From contig NZ_JAODIY010000001.1 in NCBI RefSeq assembly GCF_026586665.1, forward strand, positions 1 through 64,000: a DNA stretch of 64,000 bases, read 5' to 3'. This DNA is from Halovenus rubra (GTDB taxonomy: Archaea; Halobacteriota; Halobacteria; Halobacteriales; Haloarculaceae). The position numbers were made by a program, and so were the translations under genes. The notes below the pieces were generated by a model. The model worked only from the letters and a program-made list of their open reading frames with translations, was not told the DNA's origin and made no database searches. Position 1 is the stretch's first letter. Every line of letters starts with the position of its first letter. This document shows positions 19,329 to 28,927 of this stretch, in pieces.

Positions 19329-20018
19329 ATGCCTGCATTCGAGATGGGATGGCGAGACACCTTTTTTGCCAGTTGGCCCGTCGACTCTGAGCTAGTCACA
19401 CCGCGCATTCCCGAACGCCTGACGGTCGACACCTTCGACGGCGACGCCTACCTTTCGGTCGTTCCCTTCGCCATCGAGGACATCAGACCAGCAGGATTTC
19501 CGACGGCCGTGGGCCTCTCAACAGCCGAGCTGAACCTCCGGACCTACGTTACCTGTGACGGCGCGCCGGGAATTTACTTTTTCACCCTCGATGCCGACGA
19601 CATCCTCGGGGTCATCGGGGCACGGCTGTTCAACCGTCTCCCGTACTATCTGGCGGATATCACCTACGATGGCGACCCTCCAGTTGAGTTCCAAAGTCGC
19701 CGTACAACACCGGGAGCCCGAGCCACACGGTTCGACGCCCGGTACGGCCCTGCCCGGAATAGCGAGCGATTCGAGCCCGAGCCCGGCACTCGAGAGCACT
19801 TTTTGGCCGAGCGGTACCGCTACTTTACAGAGGGAAGCGACGGGAGTATCCGGTATGCCGACATTGAACATGAGACGTGGACGCTTCGACAGGGGTTGTG
19901 GGAAACCGAAGAAAACGAGCTGTTCCAAGCAAACGGATTCGAACGCCCGGCAGGTGAGCCGTCGCTGCTGTATGGCGACTACGTCGACGTGTACGCCTCC
20001 AGCAGCCAGCAGTGGTAG
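19329..20018 (+). CDS. DUF2071 (YqjF-like) family protein
   Basis: 229 residues matching the acetoacetate-decarboxylase-like DUF2071 family: an N-terminal WRDTFFASWPVDSELV block, LSVVPFAIEDIRP, the ELNLRTYV motif, GIYFFTLDADD, and a C-terminal LAERYRYFT block. Biochemical role unknown for the family. It precedes the BtuF-like gene by 47 nt in the same direction. Confidence 0.85.
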   Translation: MPAFEMGWRDTFFASWPVDSELVTPRIPERLTVDTFDGDAYLSVVPFAIEDIRPAGFPTAVGLSTAELNLRTYVTCDGAPGIYFFTLDADDILGVIGARLFNRLPYYLADITYDGDPPVEFQSRRTTPGARATRFDARYGPARNSERFEPEPGTREHFLAERYRYFTEGSDGSIRYADIEHETWTLRQGLWETEENELFQANGFERPAGEPSLLYGDYVDVYASSSQQW

Positions 20019-20065
20019 GCCGCTTCCGAACGAGCGCTTAAGAGGATACGGGCTAACATTGTCGT

Positions 20066-20986
20066 ATGCGCGCCGTTTCATTGCTCCCATCAGCGACGGA
20101 GATGCTGTATGCCCTCGGCGTCGAGCCGGTCGGCGTCTCACACGAGTGTGACTACCCCCCCGAGGCGGCCGAGTTACCGTCAGTCATCGAGACACGAGTC
20201 GATGCCGACGCATCGAGTGAAGAAATTAACGAGCAGGTCGCCGAGGCGACTGACAACGGCGGTGTCTACGAGATAGACCGTGAGTTGCTGGCGAACCTTG
20301 ACCCAGATATTGTCGTCTCTCAGGGAATCTGTGATGTCTGTGCGGTCGACGACTCCCGAATTCGACAAGCAGTTGAGGAGCTCTCGCTCGACGCCGAAGT
20401 GGTGACGAGTGACCCTCATACTCTCGCGGACCTCCTCGCCGATATTGAGCGCCTCGGAGCGGTGTTCAACCGGGAGAAACGCGCTGCGTCGCTCGTTGCC
20501 TCATTCGAAGCACGCATCGAGCACGTCGAGCATGCGACGCCGGCTTCCGGCCCTCGAGTTGCAGTGCTTGACTGGCTTGACCCAGTGATGGTCGCCGGTC
20601 ACTGGGTGCCTGAGATGATCGAGCGCTCCGGAGCCGACTACGGGATTGCGGAGCCAGGAGAGCGGTCGCGGCCCCGCGAGTGGACCGAAATTCGAGCGTA
20701 CGACCCAGAGGTGCTTATGCTGTCGCCGTGTGGGTTCGGAGTCGACCAAGCGCGGGCGAATATCGATGCTGTCACCGGGCGCGAGGGATGGGCTGAGCTG
20801 ACTGCTGTCAAAAATGGCGACGTGTATCTCGTTGATGGAAACCACTACGTGAATCGACCGGGTCCTCGACTCATCGAGACACTCGAACTATTTGCGTCAG
20901 TGCTCCATCCGAAGACAGTCCGTCGACCTGAAACAGTAGGGACGACGGTGGCACCGTTCCGTCCGGCAACAGTCGGCAGGGAGTAA
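20066..20986 (+). CDS. cobalamin-binding protein-like (BtuF family), cytoplasmic
   Basis: 306 residues of the helical-backbone metal-receptor fold: VSLLPSATEMLYALG (4-18), a conserved CDYPPEA ligand-binding segment, VVSQGICDVCAVD, and the C-terminal GDVYLVDGNHYVNRPGPRLIE. The family binds vitamin B12 or iron-siderophore outside the cell, but this protein begins directly at strand 1 with no signal peptide or lipobox. It is therefore probably cytoplasmic, and no ABC transporter genes adjoin it. A role in corrinoid handling is inference. Confidence 0.85.
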   Translation: MRAVSLLPSATEMLYALGVEPVGVSHECDYPPEAAELPSVIETRVDADASSEEINEQVAEATDNGGVYEIDRELLANLDPDIVVSQGICDVCAVDDSRIRQAVEELSLDAEVVTSDPHTLADLLADIERLGAVFNREKRAASLVASFEARIEHVEHATPASGPRVAVLDWLDPVMVAGHWVPEMIERSGADYGIAEPGERSRPREWTEIRAYDPEVLMLSPCGFGVDQARANIDAVTGREGWAELTAVKNGDVYLVDGNHYVNRPGPRLIETLELFASVLHPKTVRRPETVGTTVAPFRPATVGRE

Positions 20987-21123
20987 CATTGCCAGTAGAA
21001 ACGGCCGGACCGGCGATGGGTAGTCGCGTTTTTAATCGCCAATGTTTGTGACGGCGACAAGGCAATAAACGGGCAGTTCCGCGGCCGCGGCGTTTATAGC
21101 TCAGGACGCCTCAATGTGTGGTA

Positions 21124-21990
21124 ATGAAATTACGGACAGATTGGGGTCTCCGGGGACGAATGGTCCTTGTCAGCCTACTGTTACTAATCGCGTATCTGGC
21201 GCTGGCAGTCGTCCTCATCGAGGTGCTTGGCGGTGGGCTGCTGTTTACCGGGCTAATACTCGGTGGTCTCTCGTTTGCCCAGTACTACTTCAGTGGGACA
21301 CTTGCACTCCGGAGTATGGGCGCAACGGAAGTATCGGCTGAAGAATATCCCGAACTTCACCGAATGGTCACGCAGTTGGCCCAGCAGACGGACACGCCAC
21401 AGCCAAGCGTCGCCGTTGCCGACACAGGTGTACCCAACGCCTTCGCTGCGGGACGGTCACCAAGTGCAGCGACAATCTGCGTGACGACAGGACTACTCTC
21501 GACGCTTAATCAAGAAGAGTTAGAGGGTGTGCTCGCCCACGAACTTGCACACATCAAAAACCGGGATGTAGCGGTGATGACGATTGCCTCGTTCTTTGCC
21601 TCTATCGCATTCCTCGTCGTGAGGTGGGGCTGGCTGCTCGGCGGTGGGCGCAACCGGGACGGAGCACCAATCTGGGTGGCTATTCTGGTCTCGCTTGTGG
21701 TCTGGGTAGTGAGTTTCTTCCTCATCCGTGCACTCTCCCGGTACCGAGAGTACGCGGCCGACCGGGGCGCGGCACAGATGACAGGCGACCCCGCCGCGCT
21801 CGCATCCGCACTCCGATCGATATCGGACGACATGGAGCAGGTTCCACAAGACGACCTCCGAGAGCAGGCAGAAATGAACGCGTTTTTTGTCTTACCCATA
21901 AAGTCAGGGTTTATCGGGAAACTCGCCAGCACACACCCGCCGACCGAGCAGCGAATCGACAGCCTACTCGCTCTCCAACAGGACCTATAG
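21124..21990 (+). CDS. htpX: HtpX-like M48 membrane metalloprotease
   Basis: 288 residues from the ATG at 21124 (a GTG two codons earlier is also open). Two N-terminal membrane helices, the zinc motif LAHELAHIKNRD (HELAH, ~138-142), two more helices (~155-205), and the third ligand in REYAADRGAAQM (~213). The C-terminal THPPTEQRIDSL is typical of the family. It degrades damaged or misfolded membrane proteins. It lies just upstream of trpS. Confidence 0.93.
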   Translation: MKLRTDWGLRGRMVLVSLLLLIAYLALAVVLIEVLGGGLLFTGLILGGLSFAQYYFSGTLALRSMGATEVSAEEYPELHRMVTQLAQQTDTPQPSVAVADTGVPNAFAAGRSPSAATICVTTGLLSTLNQEELEGVLAHELAHIKNRDVAVMTIASFFASIAFLVVRWGWLLGGGRNRDGAPIWVAILVSLVVWVVSFFLIRALSRYREYAADRGAAQMTGDPAALASALRSISDDMEQVPQDDLREQAEMNAFFVLPIKSGFIGKLASTHPPTEQRIDSLLALQQDL

Positions 21991-22051
21991 CTAAAACGTC
22001 CGGTGGAAGCGAACGCTTTTTGCGGGTGTCGGTCCGAAATGGCGGTATTCA

Positions 22052-23674
22052 ATGACACGTGAATCACCAACGGATGACTCCACAGCACCCACAGGTTCGT
22101 CGACGATGACGGACAACGGGGAGGAAAGTCCAGCAGTAACCGACGGTGGGACGGAAACAGCGGGCGCAGATTCGGTCACGCTCGACCCATGGGGTTCCTC
22201 GACGGTGTCGGACTACAAAAAACTGTTCGACCAGTTCGGTATTGGAACATTTGACGAGATAATCGAGGAAGTACCAACGCCACACTATCTGATGCGACGG
22301 GGCGTCATCTTCGGTCACCGTGACTACCGCGATGTGGCAACAGCGATGCGCAACGATGACCCCTTCGCAGTCCTCTCAGGGTTCATGCCGACTGGTGATC
22401 CTCACATCGGTCACAAGCTTGTCTTCGACGAAATTATTTGGCACCAACAGCAGGGGGGAGATGCATACGGGCTGATTGCCGACCTCGAAGCCCACAGCGC
22501 CCGTGGCCTGTCGTGGGACGAAATCGACGAACACGCCCGAAACTATATTCTCTCGTTACTCGCACTCGGGTTCGACCCTGAGGAAGGGAACTTGTACCGT
22601 CAGTCGACAAACCGTGAGGTACAAGACCTCGCGTTCGAGCTGGGAATCGAAGCGAACTTCTCGGAACTAGGTGCAATCTACGACTTCGACGGGGAAACTG
22701 ACGTATCACACATGCAGTCAGTTATCACACAGATGGCCGATATCCTCTATCCACAAGTCGACGGCCCGAAGCCAACAGTTATTCCCGTCGGCCCAGACCA
22801 AGACCCCCACGTTCGGCTGGCCCGTGACCTGGCCGCCCGGGTCCAGTACTTCGGTGTCACAGAGGCGTATGCAAGCTTCGAGACCGGGCCGAAAGAACAC
22901 GCACTCGTCGCCGAGGCGCACGAGACGCTTAGTGACCGCCACCCTGACGAGACGGTACGGTGTGTCGACGCGGCAAACCACCTAGAGGGGAAACGTGAAT
23001 CAGGCGCAACCGACGACGCAGCGACAACGCTCGATAGTACCGTGACAATGCTTCGGGAAGCGGGCAAAGAGCCCCTCCGGCCACGTGTCCGAATCGTTGA
23101 CCGGAACGCTACTGAGGAAGCATTCGAAGCACTCATCGAGGCTATCGATAGCGAGAAGCGTGTTTATGATGCCCACATCGACACGTTCGACCTTACCCAC
23201 GAGGAGGCCACAGAGCTGGCACGGGAGGTCGCAATCGACCACGGCGGCTACGGATTCCGCGCGCCCACATCAATATATCATCGCTTCATGACTGGGCTGA
23301 CCGGCGGAAAGATGTCCTCGTCGGTTCCTGCTTCACACATCAGCCTGCTTGATGACCCCGAGGACGGGTACGACAAGGTCAAGTCTGCGACGACAGGCGG
23401 TCGTTCCACAGCCGAAGAACAGCGCGAAAAGGGCGGAAAAGCCGACGAATGTCCGGTATACGAGCTGTACGCCTACCTGCTTAGCGGTGACGACGACGAG
23501 TTCGCGACCGAGGTCTACGAGGAGTGTGTTGGCGGCGAGCGCCTCTGTGGAGGCTGTAAGGAAGAAGCCGCAGAGCTAATGCAAGAATTCCTCGAAGAGC
23601 ACCAAGAGAAACGCGAGGAGTGGGAGGCAAAATTAGACGACCTCGATATTGACTTTGACTCCGCCCGACGGTAG
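22052..23674 (+). CDS. trpS: tryptophanyl-tRNA synthetase
   Basis: 540 residues. Class I signatures: GFMPTGDPHIGHK (HIGH, ~112-124) and GGKMSSSVPAS (KMSKS equivalent, ~418). It is the archaeal/eukaryotic type, with a ~45-residue acidic N-terminal extension; an internal ATG (MTDNGEE, residue 19) is an alternative start. It charges tRNA-Trp. The tRNA splicing endonuclease gene lies 2 kb away, a linkage I recall in haloarchaea, whose tRNA-Trp has an intron; genes in between separate them here. Confidence 0.95.
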   Translation: MTRESPTDDSTAPTGSSTMTDNGEESPAVTDGGTETAGADSVTLDPWGSSTVSDYKKLFDQFGIGTFDEIIEEVPTPHYLMRRGVIFGHRDYRDVATAMRNDDPFAVLSGFMPTGDPHIGHKLVFDEIIWHQQQGGDAYGLIADLEAHSARGLSWDEIDEHARNYILSLLALGFDPEEGNLYRQSTNREVQDLAFELGIEANFSELGAIYDFDGETDVSHMQSVITQMADILYPQVDGPKPTVIPVGPDQDPHVRLARDLAARVQYFGVTEAYASFETGPKEHALVAEAHETLSDRHPDETVRCVDAANHLEGKRESGATDDAATTLDSTVTMLREAGKEPLRPRVRIVDRNATEEAFEALIEAIDSEKRVYDAHIDTFDLTHEEATELAREVAIDHGGYGFRAPTSIYHRFMTGLTGGKMSSSVPASHISLLDDPEDGYDKVKSATTGGRSTAEEQREKGGKADECPVYELYAYLLSGDDDEFATEVYEECVGGERLCGGCKEEAAELMQEFLEEHQEKREEWEAKLDDLDIDFDSARR

Positions 23675-23749
23675 AGAAACGTTAATTTTCTAGCATTTTA
23701 CGACCCGAAAGACCGGTGCGGTTTTGTATCTGACACGACAACACAGCAC

Positions 23750-24069
23750 ATGCCAACTGTCACGTTTCGAGATAAAGAAATCGAATGCGAAACTGGCGCA
23801 ATTTTGCGGGACGTTCTCCGTGAGGCAGACCTTTCAGCACATAATGGTCGGGCGACCATACTCAACTGTCGCGGCCATGGTTCATGTGGCACCTGTGCAG
23901 TCACCGTCAGTGGTGATGTGAGTCGCCACAGCCGTCGTGAAAAGGCACGGTTGTCAGTGCCACACACGACGCGGATTCCGGTCTCCGTCTCGCCTGTCAG
24001 ACCCGGATTCAGGGAGATGTTACCGTCGAGAAATATCCGGGATTTTGGGGCCAACACACCGACCAGTAA
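23750..24069 (+). pseudogene. [2Fe-2S] ferredoxin, frameshifted
   Basis: From the ATG at 23750 the frame encodes a plant-type ferredoxin with three of four cluster cysteines (NCRGHGSCGTC, C44/C49/C52). Near 23957-23968 the reading goes out of frame. In the other frame the expected C-terminus appears (HDADSGLRLACQTRIQGD..., with the fourth cysteine in LACQT), ending at TAA 24067-24069. Restoring one C in the GTGCCACACACGAC stretch would give a normal ~106-residue protein. Either a recent -1 deletion or a sequencing error. Continuing in the first frame yields a ~145-residue product without the fourth ligand. Confidence 0.85.
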
Positions 24070-24152
24070 CATTCGTTCCGCCCGAAAGCGCGAAGCTTTC
24101 TGCTTGTCCGTCGCGGCGATGGGGTTTACTTTCCTGCCCGCTTCGTTTCCGT

Positions 24153-24764
24153 ATGGACCCGTCGACCAACCGTCGCGGGTGGGCTAAGCGGATGGGCAAG
24201 TTCTCGCCAGCGTTTTATGCAGAAGTCGGACCGAACAAGGTGAGCAACAGTCTCGTAACACTGCTCGATCAGTACAGTACTGAGGCGGCGGCTATCCTTG
24301 AGCTTGGGTATGGCTCGGGGCGACATCTGTCACACCTTCACGAGCACGGGTACGAGGACCTCACTGGCGTCGATATCAACGAGGAGGCGCTGGCGGTAGT
24401 GGCTGATGCCTATCCGCTTCTTGCTGAGGCAGGGTCGTTCCACCAGAAAGCAATCGAGGCGTTTGTTCCCGAGGTTGCCGACAACGCGTTCGATGTCGTC
24501 TACTCTGTTGAGACACTTCAACATATCCACCCAGACGAGAAATGGGTATTTGATGAGCTAGTTCGCATCACCGATAGCTTGCTTGTGACAATCGAGAGTG
24601 AGGGAGAGGATACCGACGACTCCGTCCAGTTTATCGACGGTGAGTTTCCTCTGTATGTGCGTAACTGGAAAGACGTGTTTACTGACCGTGGCCTCACACA
24701 GTTGCTCAGTCATCAGAGTACGCCAGACACGATTCGTGCATTCGAGATACCAGACAGTCACTAA
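24153..24764 (+). CDS. SAM-dependent methyltransferase, class I
   Basis: 203 residues from ATG 24153 (MDPSTNRRGWAKRM); the longer open frame upstream is the tail of the ferredoxin gene. Motif I is ILELGYGSGRHLSHL (~48-62), followed by GVDINEEALA (motif II) and FDVVYSVETLQHI (motif IV region). Substrate unknown. The ferredoxin and methyltransferase genes may be co-transcribed, 83 nt apart. Confidence 0.85.
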   Translation: MDPSTNRRGWAKRMGKFSPAFYAEVGPNKVSNSLVTLLDQYSTEAAAILELGYGSGRHLSHLHEHGYEDLTGVDINEEALAVVADAYPLLAEAGSFHQKAIEAFVPEVADNAFDVVYSVETLQHIHPDEKWVFDELVRITDSLLVTIESEGEDTDDSVQFIDGEFPLYVRNWKDVFTDRGLTQLLSHQSTPDTIRAFEIPDSH

Positions 24765-24915
24765 CAGACGAGGTGACAGACCGCGGGAGAGTCGCGGTAC
24801 TGGTACTGTGTGTTCGTTGCGTCCGTATCGTTGATATCGGGAGGCTTTTGAGGGCTGTCGCAAACGAACGGGTAAGACAGATGACCGGACCCAACAGGAT
24901 TGCTGAGAGAGAGGT

Positions 24916-25074
24916 ATGAGTAACCGATTAAAGCTGGTGTATCTGGCAGGACTTGTACTCAATATCTTCGCACTGGTGGCCGCAGCGACAGCAGGCCAGT
25001 TGGTCGTCGCCGTGACGTTTGGCATCGTAATCGTCTATCTCTGTTTCCGTTACTGGCTGCTCGTCAGTTCGTGA
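24916..25074 (+). CDS. very small membrane protein (52 aa)
   Basis: A 52-residue open frame starting MSNRLKLVYLAGLVLN and ending YWLLVSS, with two hydrophobic helices (about 8-25 and 29-49). The composition and bounded length make it a convincing small membrane protein of the type common in haloarchaea. A purine-rich GAGAGAGAGG lies immediately before the ATG. No function known. Confidence 0.65.
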   Translation: MSNRLKLVYLAGLVLNIFALVAAATAGQLVVAVTFGIVIVYLCFRYWLLVSS

Positions 25075-25158
25075 CTGCTGGGAACGGTTTCAGTCGCATT
25101 ATGTGCGTTGTCGTGTGGGATAGGTAGCTATTTTCTATTACGAGAATGACAACCAGCT

Positions 25159-25653
25159 ATGGCTGCCGACATCCGACCAGCAACACCGGAGGATGCTGAG
25201 GCAATGAGAGACGTTGCAGAGCGCGCGTGGGAAGCAGCGCATTCCCCGATAATCGGGGAAGACCGTACTAGAGACTTCCTCGATACGTACTATGACGTTG
25301 ATTCATTACACGAGGTCATCAACAGAGAAAGGTGGATTACGCACGTCGCAGATGCGGACGGGGCAGTGACTGGCTTTGTTTCTGGCGGTCCCAGCGACGA
25401 GGACCCCACCTTGTTCCACCTGGGCCGGTTATATATCGCACCCAAACAGTGGGGCAACGGTATCGGTGGCCAGTTGCTTGCAGTATTCGAGCGACAGGCA
25501 ACCGAGCGGGGAGCAAGTTGTCTCTCCCTGCAAGTTATGGCCGAAAACGAGCGAGCGGTTGGGTTCTATGAATCGACAGGATACGAGCGAAACAAACGAA
25601 TATACGACGAGACCATTGAAACAGACGCCTACGTCTACACCAAATCTGTGTGA
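25159..25653 (+). CDS. GNAT-family N-acetyltransferase
   Basis: 164 residues with the GNAT core: strand HLGRLYIAPKQWGNGIGGQLL (V/I-x-P-x-x-x-G-x-G-I-G acetyl-CoA loop, ~92-112) and the C-terminal ENERAVGFYESTGYERN (~130-146). It transfers an acetyl group from acetyl-CoA to an unknown amine. It is convergent with endA, 9 nt apart. Confidence 0.9.
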   Translation: MAADIRPATPEDAEAMRDVAERAWEAAHSPIIGEDRTRDFLDTYYDVDSLHEVINRERWITHVADADGAVTGFVSGGPSDEDPTLFHLGRLYIAPKQWGNGIGGQLLAVFERQATERGASCLSLQVMAENERAVGFYESTGYERNKRIYDETIETDAYVYTKSV

Positions 25654-25662
25654 CCGGTCCCG

Positions 25663-26754
25663 TTATGGGGTCAACCGTTCGACAGAGAGCCAGTCAATAT
25701 CGTCGTCAGACGTGAATGCAAAGAGCATCCGCTTGCGGACGCCGTGGGCGAGTCGCACGTCAAGCGAGAGGTCCCGCGGGACAAACGAGTGAGCAGGTGG
25801 AAGCGCACGGACGAGAAACTCCGAGTGGCCGAGGTTGTCGACCGACTCGACGTTGGCGTAGGTCCGAAAGTCTGCCCCGAATTTGAACCCAGTTTTTGGG
25901 ACAATATCAGCAGTCCGGAGTGCATTGTAAACACACAGTCGGCGATCAAAGCGCTCGCCCTCAACCTCGCGGCCACGGTCGATAATTTCAGCAGAGTCCT
26001 CGGCGGGGCCGTCGGCGTCAAGCGACAGTAGGCCTCGGTTGCTCAGGGACGCCGCTTCGATAAGCGAGAGTTGGACTGGCTCGTCATCGCGGTCGAGGGG
26101 TTGCCCATAGAAGGCACGTTCGTGGAGTTCGGTCGGTGGCTCTGGAACGAGAACTCGGTCTGAAAGGAGGCGACCAGCAAACGGTGGGAAGTCGTGGTCA
26201 GTCGAGCCAGTAACTGTTGGCTCCGTGAGTTCAAGATAAGTCACTTCACTCTCCTCGTCGACAACTGCGAGAACTGCTGTCCCCCCAGTGTCGCCGTTTG
26301 AGTCGTACGCAAGCCGGCACAGTGTCGTCGCATCGACCGTAGCCCGTTCGCTCACCGCCGTGACACGGTAGGCGATAGTATCGTCCCAGGGTCCGTCTCC
26401 CCGCGGGTAAACCTGGAACTGGACAGGCGTTTGGGCGGCCCCAGACGTGCTATTGAGAGTGTTCCGTACGGGAGAAAGGTAGAATCCGCGGTCACGGAGT
26501 TCCTTGTAGACGAAAAACTCAACTTCCGAGACAGCCGTCGACGCGAGCAACGACTCAAAATCAACGTCGTCATCCGAGTCAGGCCGACTGTCGTGGATAC
26601 TCTCGATATCGCCCCGAAAGAGGAGGTGGGCGACCTCAACCGGTGCGAGGTCGACACCGCCGTCGTGGGGTCTCCCGTACCCTCGGGCGTCGTAGAATCG
26701 CTCTCGGGCCTCGTTGCCTCCCTGGACAGAGGTCCCGTCGAACGTTAAGTTCAT
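25663..26754 (-). CDS. endA: tRNA-intron endonuclease
   Basis: 363 residues, the length of the haloarchaeal homodimeric enzyme in which an inactive and an active catalytic repeat are fused. The C-terminal active repeat shows the Tyr-His-Lys triad region: GFKFGADFRTY (~298-308), GHSEFLVRAL (~319) and VRLAHGVRKRMLFA (~344). It cuts bulge-helix-bulge motifs in intron-containing pre-tRNAs and in the pre-16S/23S processing stems. It shares its direction with the nucleotidyltransferase upstream (49-nt gap). Confidence 0.95.
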   Translation of the reverse strand: MNLTFDGTSVQGGNEARERFYDARGYGRPHDGGVDLAPVEVAHLLFRGDIESIHDSRPDSDDDVDFESLLASTAVSEVEFFVYKELRDRGFYLSPVRNTLNSTSGAAQTPVQFQVYPRGDGPWDDTIAYRVTAVSERATVDATTLCRLAYDSNGDTGGTAVLAVVDEESEVTYLELTEPTVTGSTDHDFPPFAGRLLSDRVLVPEPPTELHERAFYGQPLDRDDEPVQLSLIEAASLSNRGLLSLDADGPAEDSAEIIDRGREVEGERFDRRLCVYNALRTADIVPKTGFKFGADFRTYANVESVDNLGHSEFLVRALPPAHSFVPRDLSLDVRLAHGVRKRMLFAFTSDDDIDWLSVERLTP

Positions 26755-26802
26755 ACCAGTCAGTCAACGGTGAGAACGCAAAGGGACTGCGGTGTCTAGT
26801 TG

Positions 26803-27762
26803 TCAGGGGAGATGCGTGTGCGCACCGATGCGTGCACCGGTGAGGTCAAGATCCCGGACCAGCGACTCCGTATCGATAATTGAGTCGACGAGATCGCAGT
26901 CGTCAAGTGTCGCCTCAGGAAAGACAAGCGAGCGCTCAAGCGTAGAATCAGTGACAGTTGCCCCAGGCATGACGTGGACGTTTTTGCCGATTGTACTGTT
27001 CTCGATAGTTGCGTCCTCAGCAACAATCGAGTCACCATCAAGCGCCCACTCAACAGCCTCAAGATAGCTCTCGGGCGTGCCAATATCGAACCACGCCTCC
27101 TCAAATGTGAACGCATTTACTGTACTGCGAGACTGGAGCCACTGGATGAACCAGCCGGGCTCGTCTGGGTTGTTGTCGGCATTGAGGTACTCCTCGAACC
27201 GGACCTCGTCGGCGGGGAACGCATAGCACGCAATAGAGACAAGCGTGCTCGGTGGGTCGTCCGGTTTCTCTTGGAAGTCGACTACGGTCGTCCCATCGAG
27301 ATCGACTAGCCCGTACTGGGTTGCCTTCTCATGTGAACCAACGTCGTAGGCCGCTAGCGTCGTCGTCTCGTTTTGCTCGTAGAAATCCAGAAACGTAGAG
27401 AGGTCAAAGCTGATGAGGTTATCGCCTGCCACCACGAGCAGATCTTCGTCAGCGATACCCTCGCGATCAACAAGTTGGCCAAGCGCACCGATAACTCCCA
27501 ATTTTTCGTCCTCGTCGACAGTTTCCTCGACACTCAGCTGCGGTTTCTCGAAGTCAGCGTCCGCAAGGTGTGACTCGAATGCATCAGCAAATCGCTCGTT
27601 TGTGCTGACAAAAACATCATTAATGCGGTCGTCGTCTTCGAGTTCTTTGAGAACCCGGTCAATAACAGTGGACTCTCCAACCGGCAGAAACATTTTCGGT
27701 CGGTTTCGCGTTACTGGCCACAACCGGGTCGCATAGCCACCAGCGAGTACGACTGCTTTCAT
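26803..27762 (-). CDS. sugar-phosphate nucleotidyltransferase with beta-helix tail
   Basis: 319 residues from ATG 27762 (MKAVVLAGGYATRLWP); a longer frame upstream is not needed. The nucleotide loop GGYATRLWPVTRNRPK (8-23) and metal-binding segment VVAGDNLISFD (~105) identify the NTP-transferase fold. The C-terminal ~70 residues (ATIENSTIGKNVHVMPGATV...) are left-handed beta-helix hexapeptide repeats. It makes an NDP-sugar, probably for S-layer glycan or exopolysaccharide. Which sugar cannot be read. Confidence 0.9.
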   Translation of the reverse strand: MKAVVLAGGYATRLWPVTRNRPKMFLPVGESTVIDRVLKELEDDDRINDVFVSTNERFADAFESHLADADFEKPQLSVEETVDEDEKLGVIGALGQLVDREGIADEDLLVVAGDNLISFDLSTFLDFYEQNETTTLAAYDVGSHEKATQYGLVDLDGTTVVDFQEKPDDPPSTLVSIACYAFPADEVRFEEYLNADNNPDEPGWFIQWLQSRSTVNAFTFEEAWFDIGTPESYLEAVEWALDGDSIVAEDATIENSTIGKNVHVMPGATVTDSTLERSLVFPEATLDDCDLVDSIIDTESLVRDLDLTGARIGAHTHLP

Positions 27763-27840
27763 ACCGGTTTTGACCCATGGAATGGTTAAAATCCTTGTGA
27801 AGCGTGCCAATCGGGAAGGTAGACGACAGTTTCAGGGAGG

Positions 27841-28233
27841 CTAGCGTTCCCGTGCAAGATAGAGCGTCCCGCCACGCACAGTGTTTCGCTCTACTGGCAC
27901 CACTGGCGGGTCGCCCCCGAGAGTTGTAAACACAAGCGTGGCATCGACAGACTCTGCGAGGGTGAGCGCTGGTTGATGGAGTTCTGGCGGAAAGTTACAG
28001 GCATAGAGTGCGTCAGCGTCGGCATAGAGCGTTTCATCAGGGTTGGTAATGTCATCAAGGACAAACGTGACGCCGGGGGGAACATCCCGTTCAACAATAT
28101 CAACCGCGGTCACATCTATCTCAGTAGCCGCGAGTTCGCGCGCTACTGCGACACGCTGTCCGATGCCGATTTCCACCACGCTGTCGAACTGCGAAAGGCG
28201 TTCGACGAGTGCGCGACGAGCAGGTCCGAGCAC
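27841..28233 (-). CDS. UPF0146 family protein
   Basis: 130 residues from a GTG start. The pattern VVEIGIGQRVAVARELA (~19-35), VTAVDIVERDVPPGVTFVLDDITNPD and YACNFPPELHQPAL matches UPF0146, a small archaeal family with a methyltransferase-like Rossmann core but lacking an obvious catalytic motif. Function unknown. It is divergent from archaemetzincin (36-nt gap). Confidence 0.85.
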   Translation of the reverse strand: MLGPARRALVERLSQFDSVVEIGIGQRVAVARELAATEIDVTAVDIVERDVPPGVTFVLDDITNPDETLYADADALYACNFPPELHQPALTLAESVDATLVFTTLGGDPPVVPVERNTVRGGTLYLARER

Positions 28234-28269
28234 GCAGATTTTTATTGGACGGGGTTCCTAAAGGTGTAT

Positions 28270-28791
28270 ATGCACGTCGACATCGTGCCGGTCGGAGACG
28301 TCGACCCAGTGGTCAAACGCGAGGCGTCCACTGGACTCCGCTCGGTCTATGAGTGTGATGTCACGGTCCACGACGCCGAGCCGGTTCCCTCCGGAGCACT
28401 CGATGCCTCTAGAGAACAGTACCGTGCCGAGGAGTTTATTGACCTCGCCAAACGAGTCGGCACCGGCACCAAAACAATCGCTATTACTCCCAAGGACCTC
28501 TTCTATCACCGCCGTAACTATGTGTTCGGGCTCGCCTATCTGGGCGGTAGTGGCAGCGTCATCTCGACGTACCGCCTGCGGACCAGTTCCGACGGTGGCT
28601 TCTCGAATCGCTCAGCATCAGATATTTTCTCCGACCGCGTCCGAAAGGAAGTCGTCCATGAAATCGGCCACACACTCGGACTCGAACACTGCGATAACAA
28701 GCGCTGTGTGATGAACTTCTCGCCGACAGTCCGTGAAGTCGACGTGAAAGAACAAACCCTCTGTGGGACTTGTCAACGAGAGGTTCTATAA
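28270..28791 (+). CDS. amzA: archaemetzincin zinc metalloprotease
   Basis: 173 residues from ATG 28270 (MHVDIVPVGD). It carries the full archaemetzincin signature: HEIGHTLGLEHC (zinc ligands and catalytic Glu, ~128-139), then CVM (metzincin Met-turn) and a final CGTC, giving the second structural zinc site of four cysteines. Cytoplasmic; substrates unknown. The upstream open frame to 27973 is antisense to UPF0146 and is excluded. Confidence 0.93.
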   Translation: MHVDIVPVGDVDPVVKREASTGLRSVYECDVTVHDAEPVPSGALDASREQYRAEEFIDLAKRVGTGTKTIAITPKDLFYHRRNYVFGLAYLGGSGSVISTYRLRTSSDGGFSNRSASDIFSDRVRKEVVHEIGHTLGLEHCDNKRCVMNFSPTVREVDVKEQTLCGTCQREVL

Positions 28792-28927
28792 TAGCGACGA
28801 AGCCGACGTATTTTGTATTACTAATAACAGTATGTCAAGTTATCGGCCAGTTAATTATACAAAGTAAACTACAAAACTAGTTAGGCATATTGACTAACAC
28901 CATCGACCGACAATAGACATATGTCGA

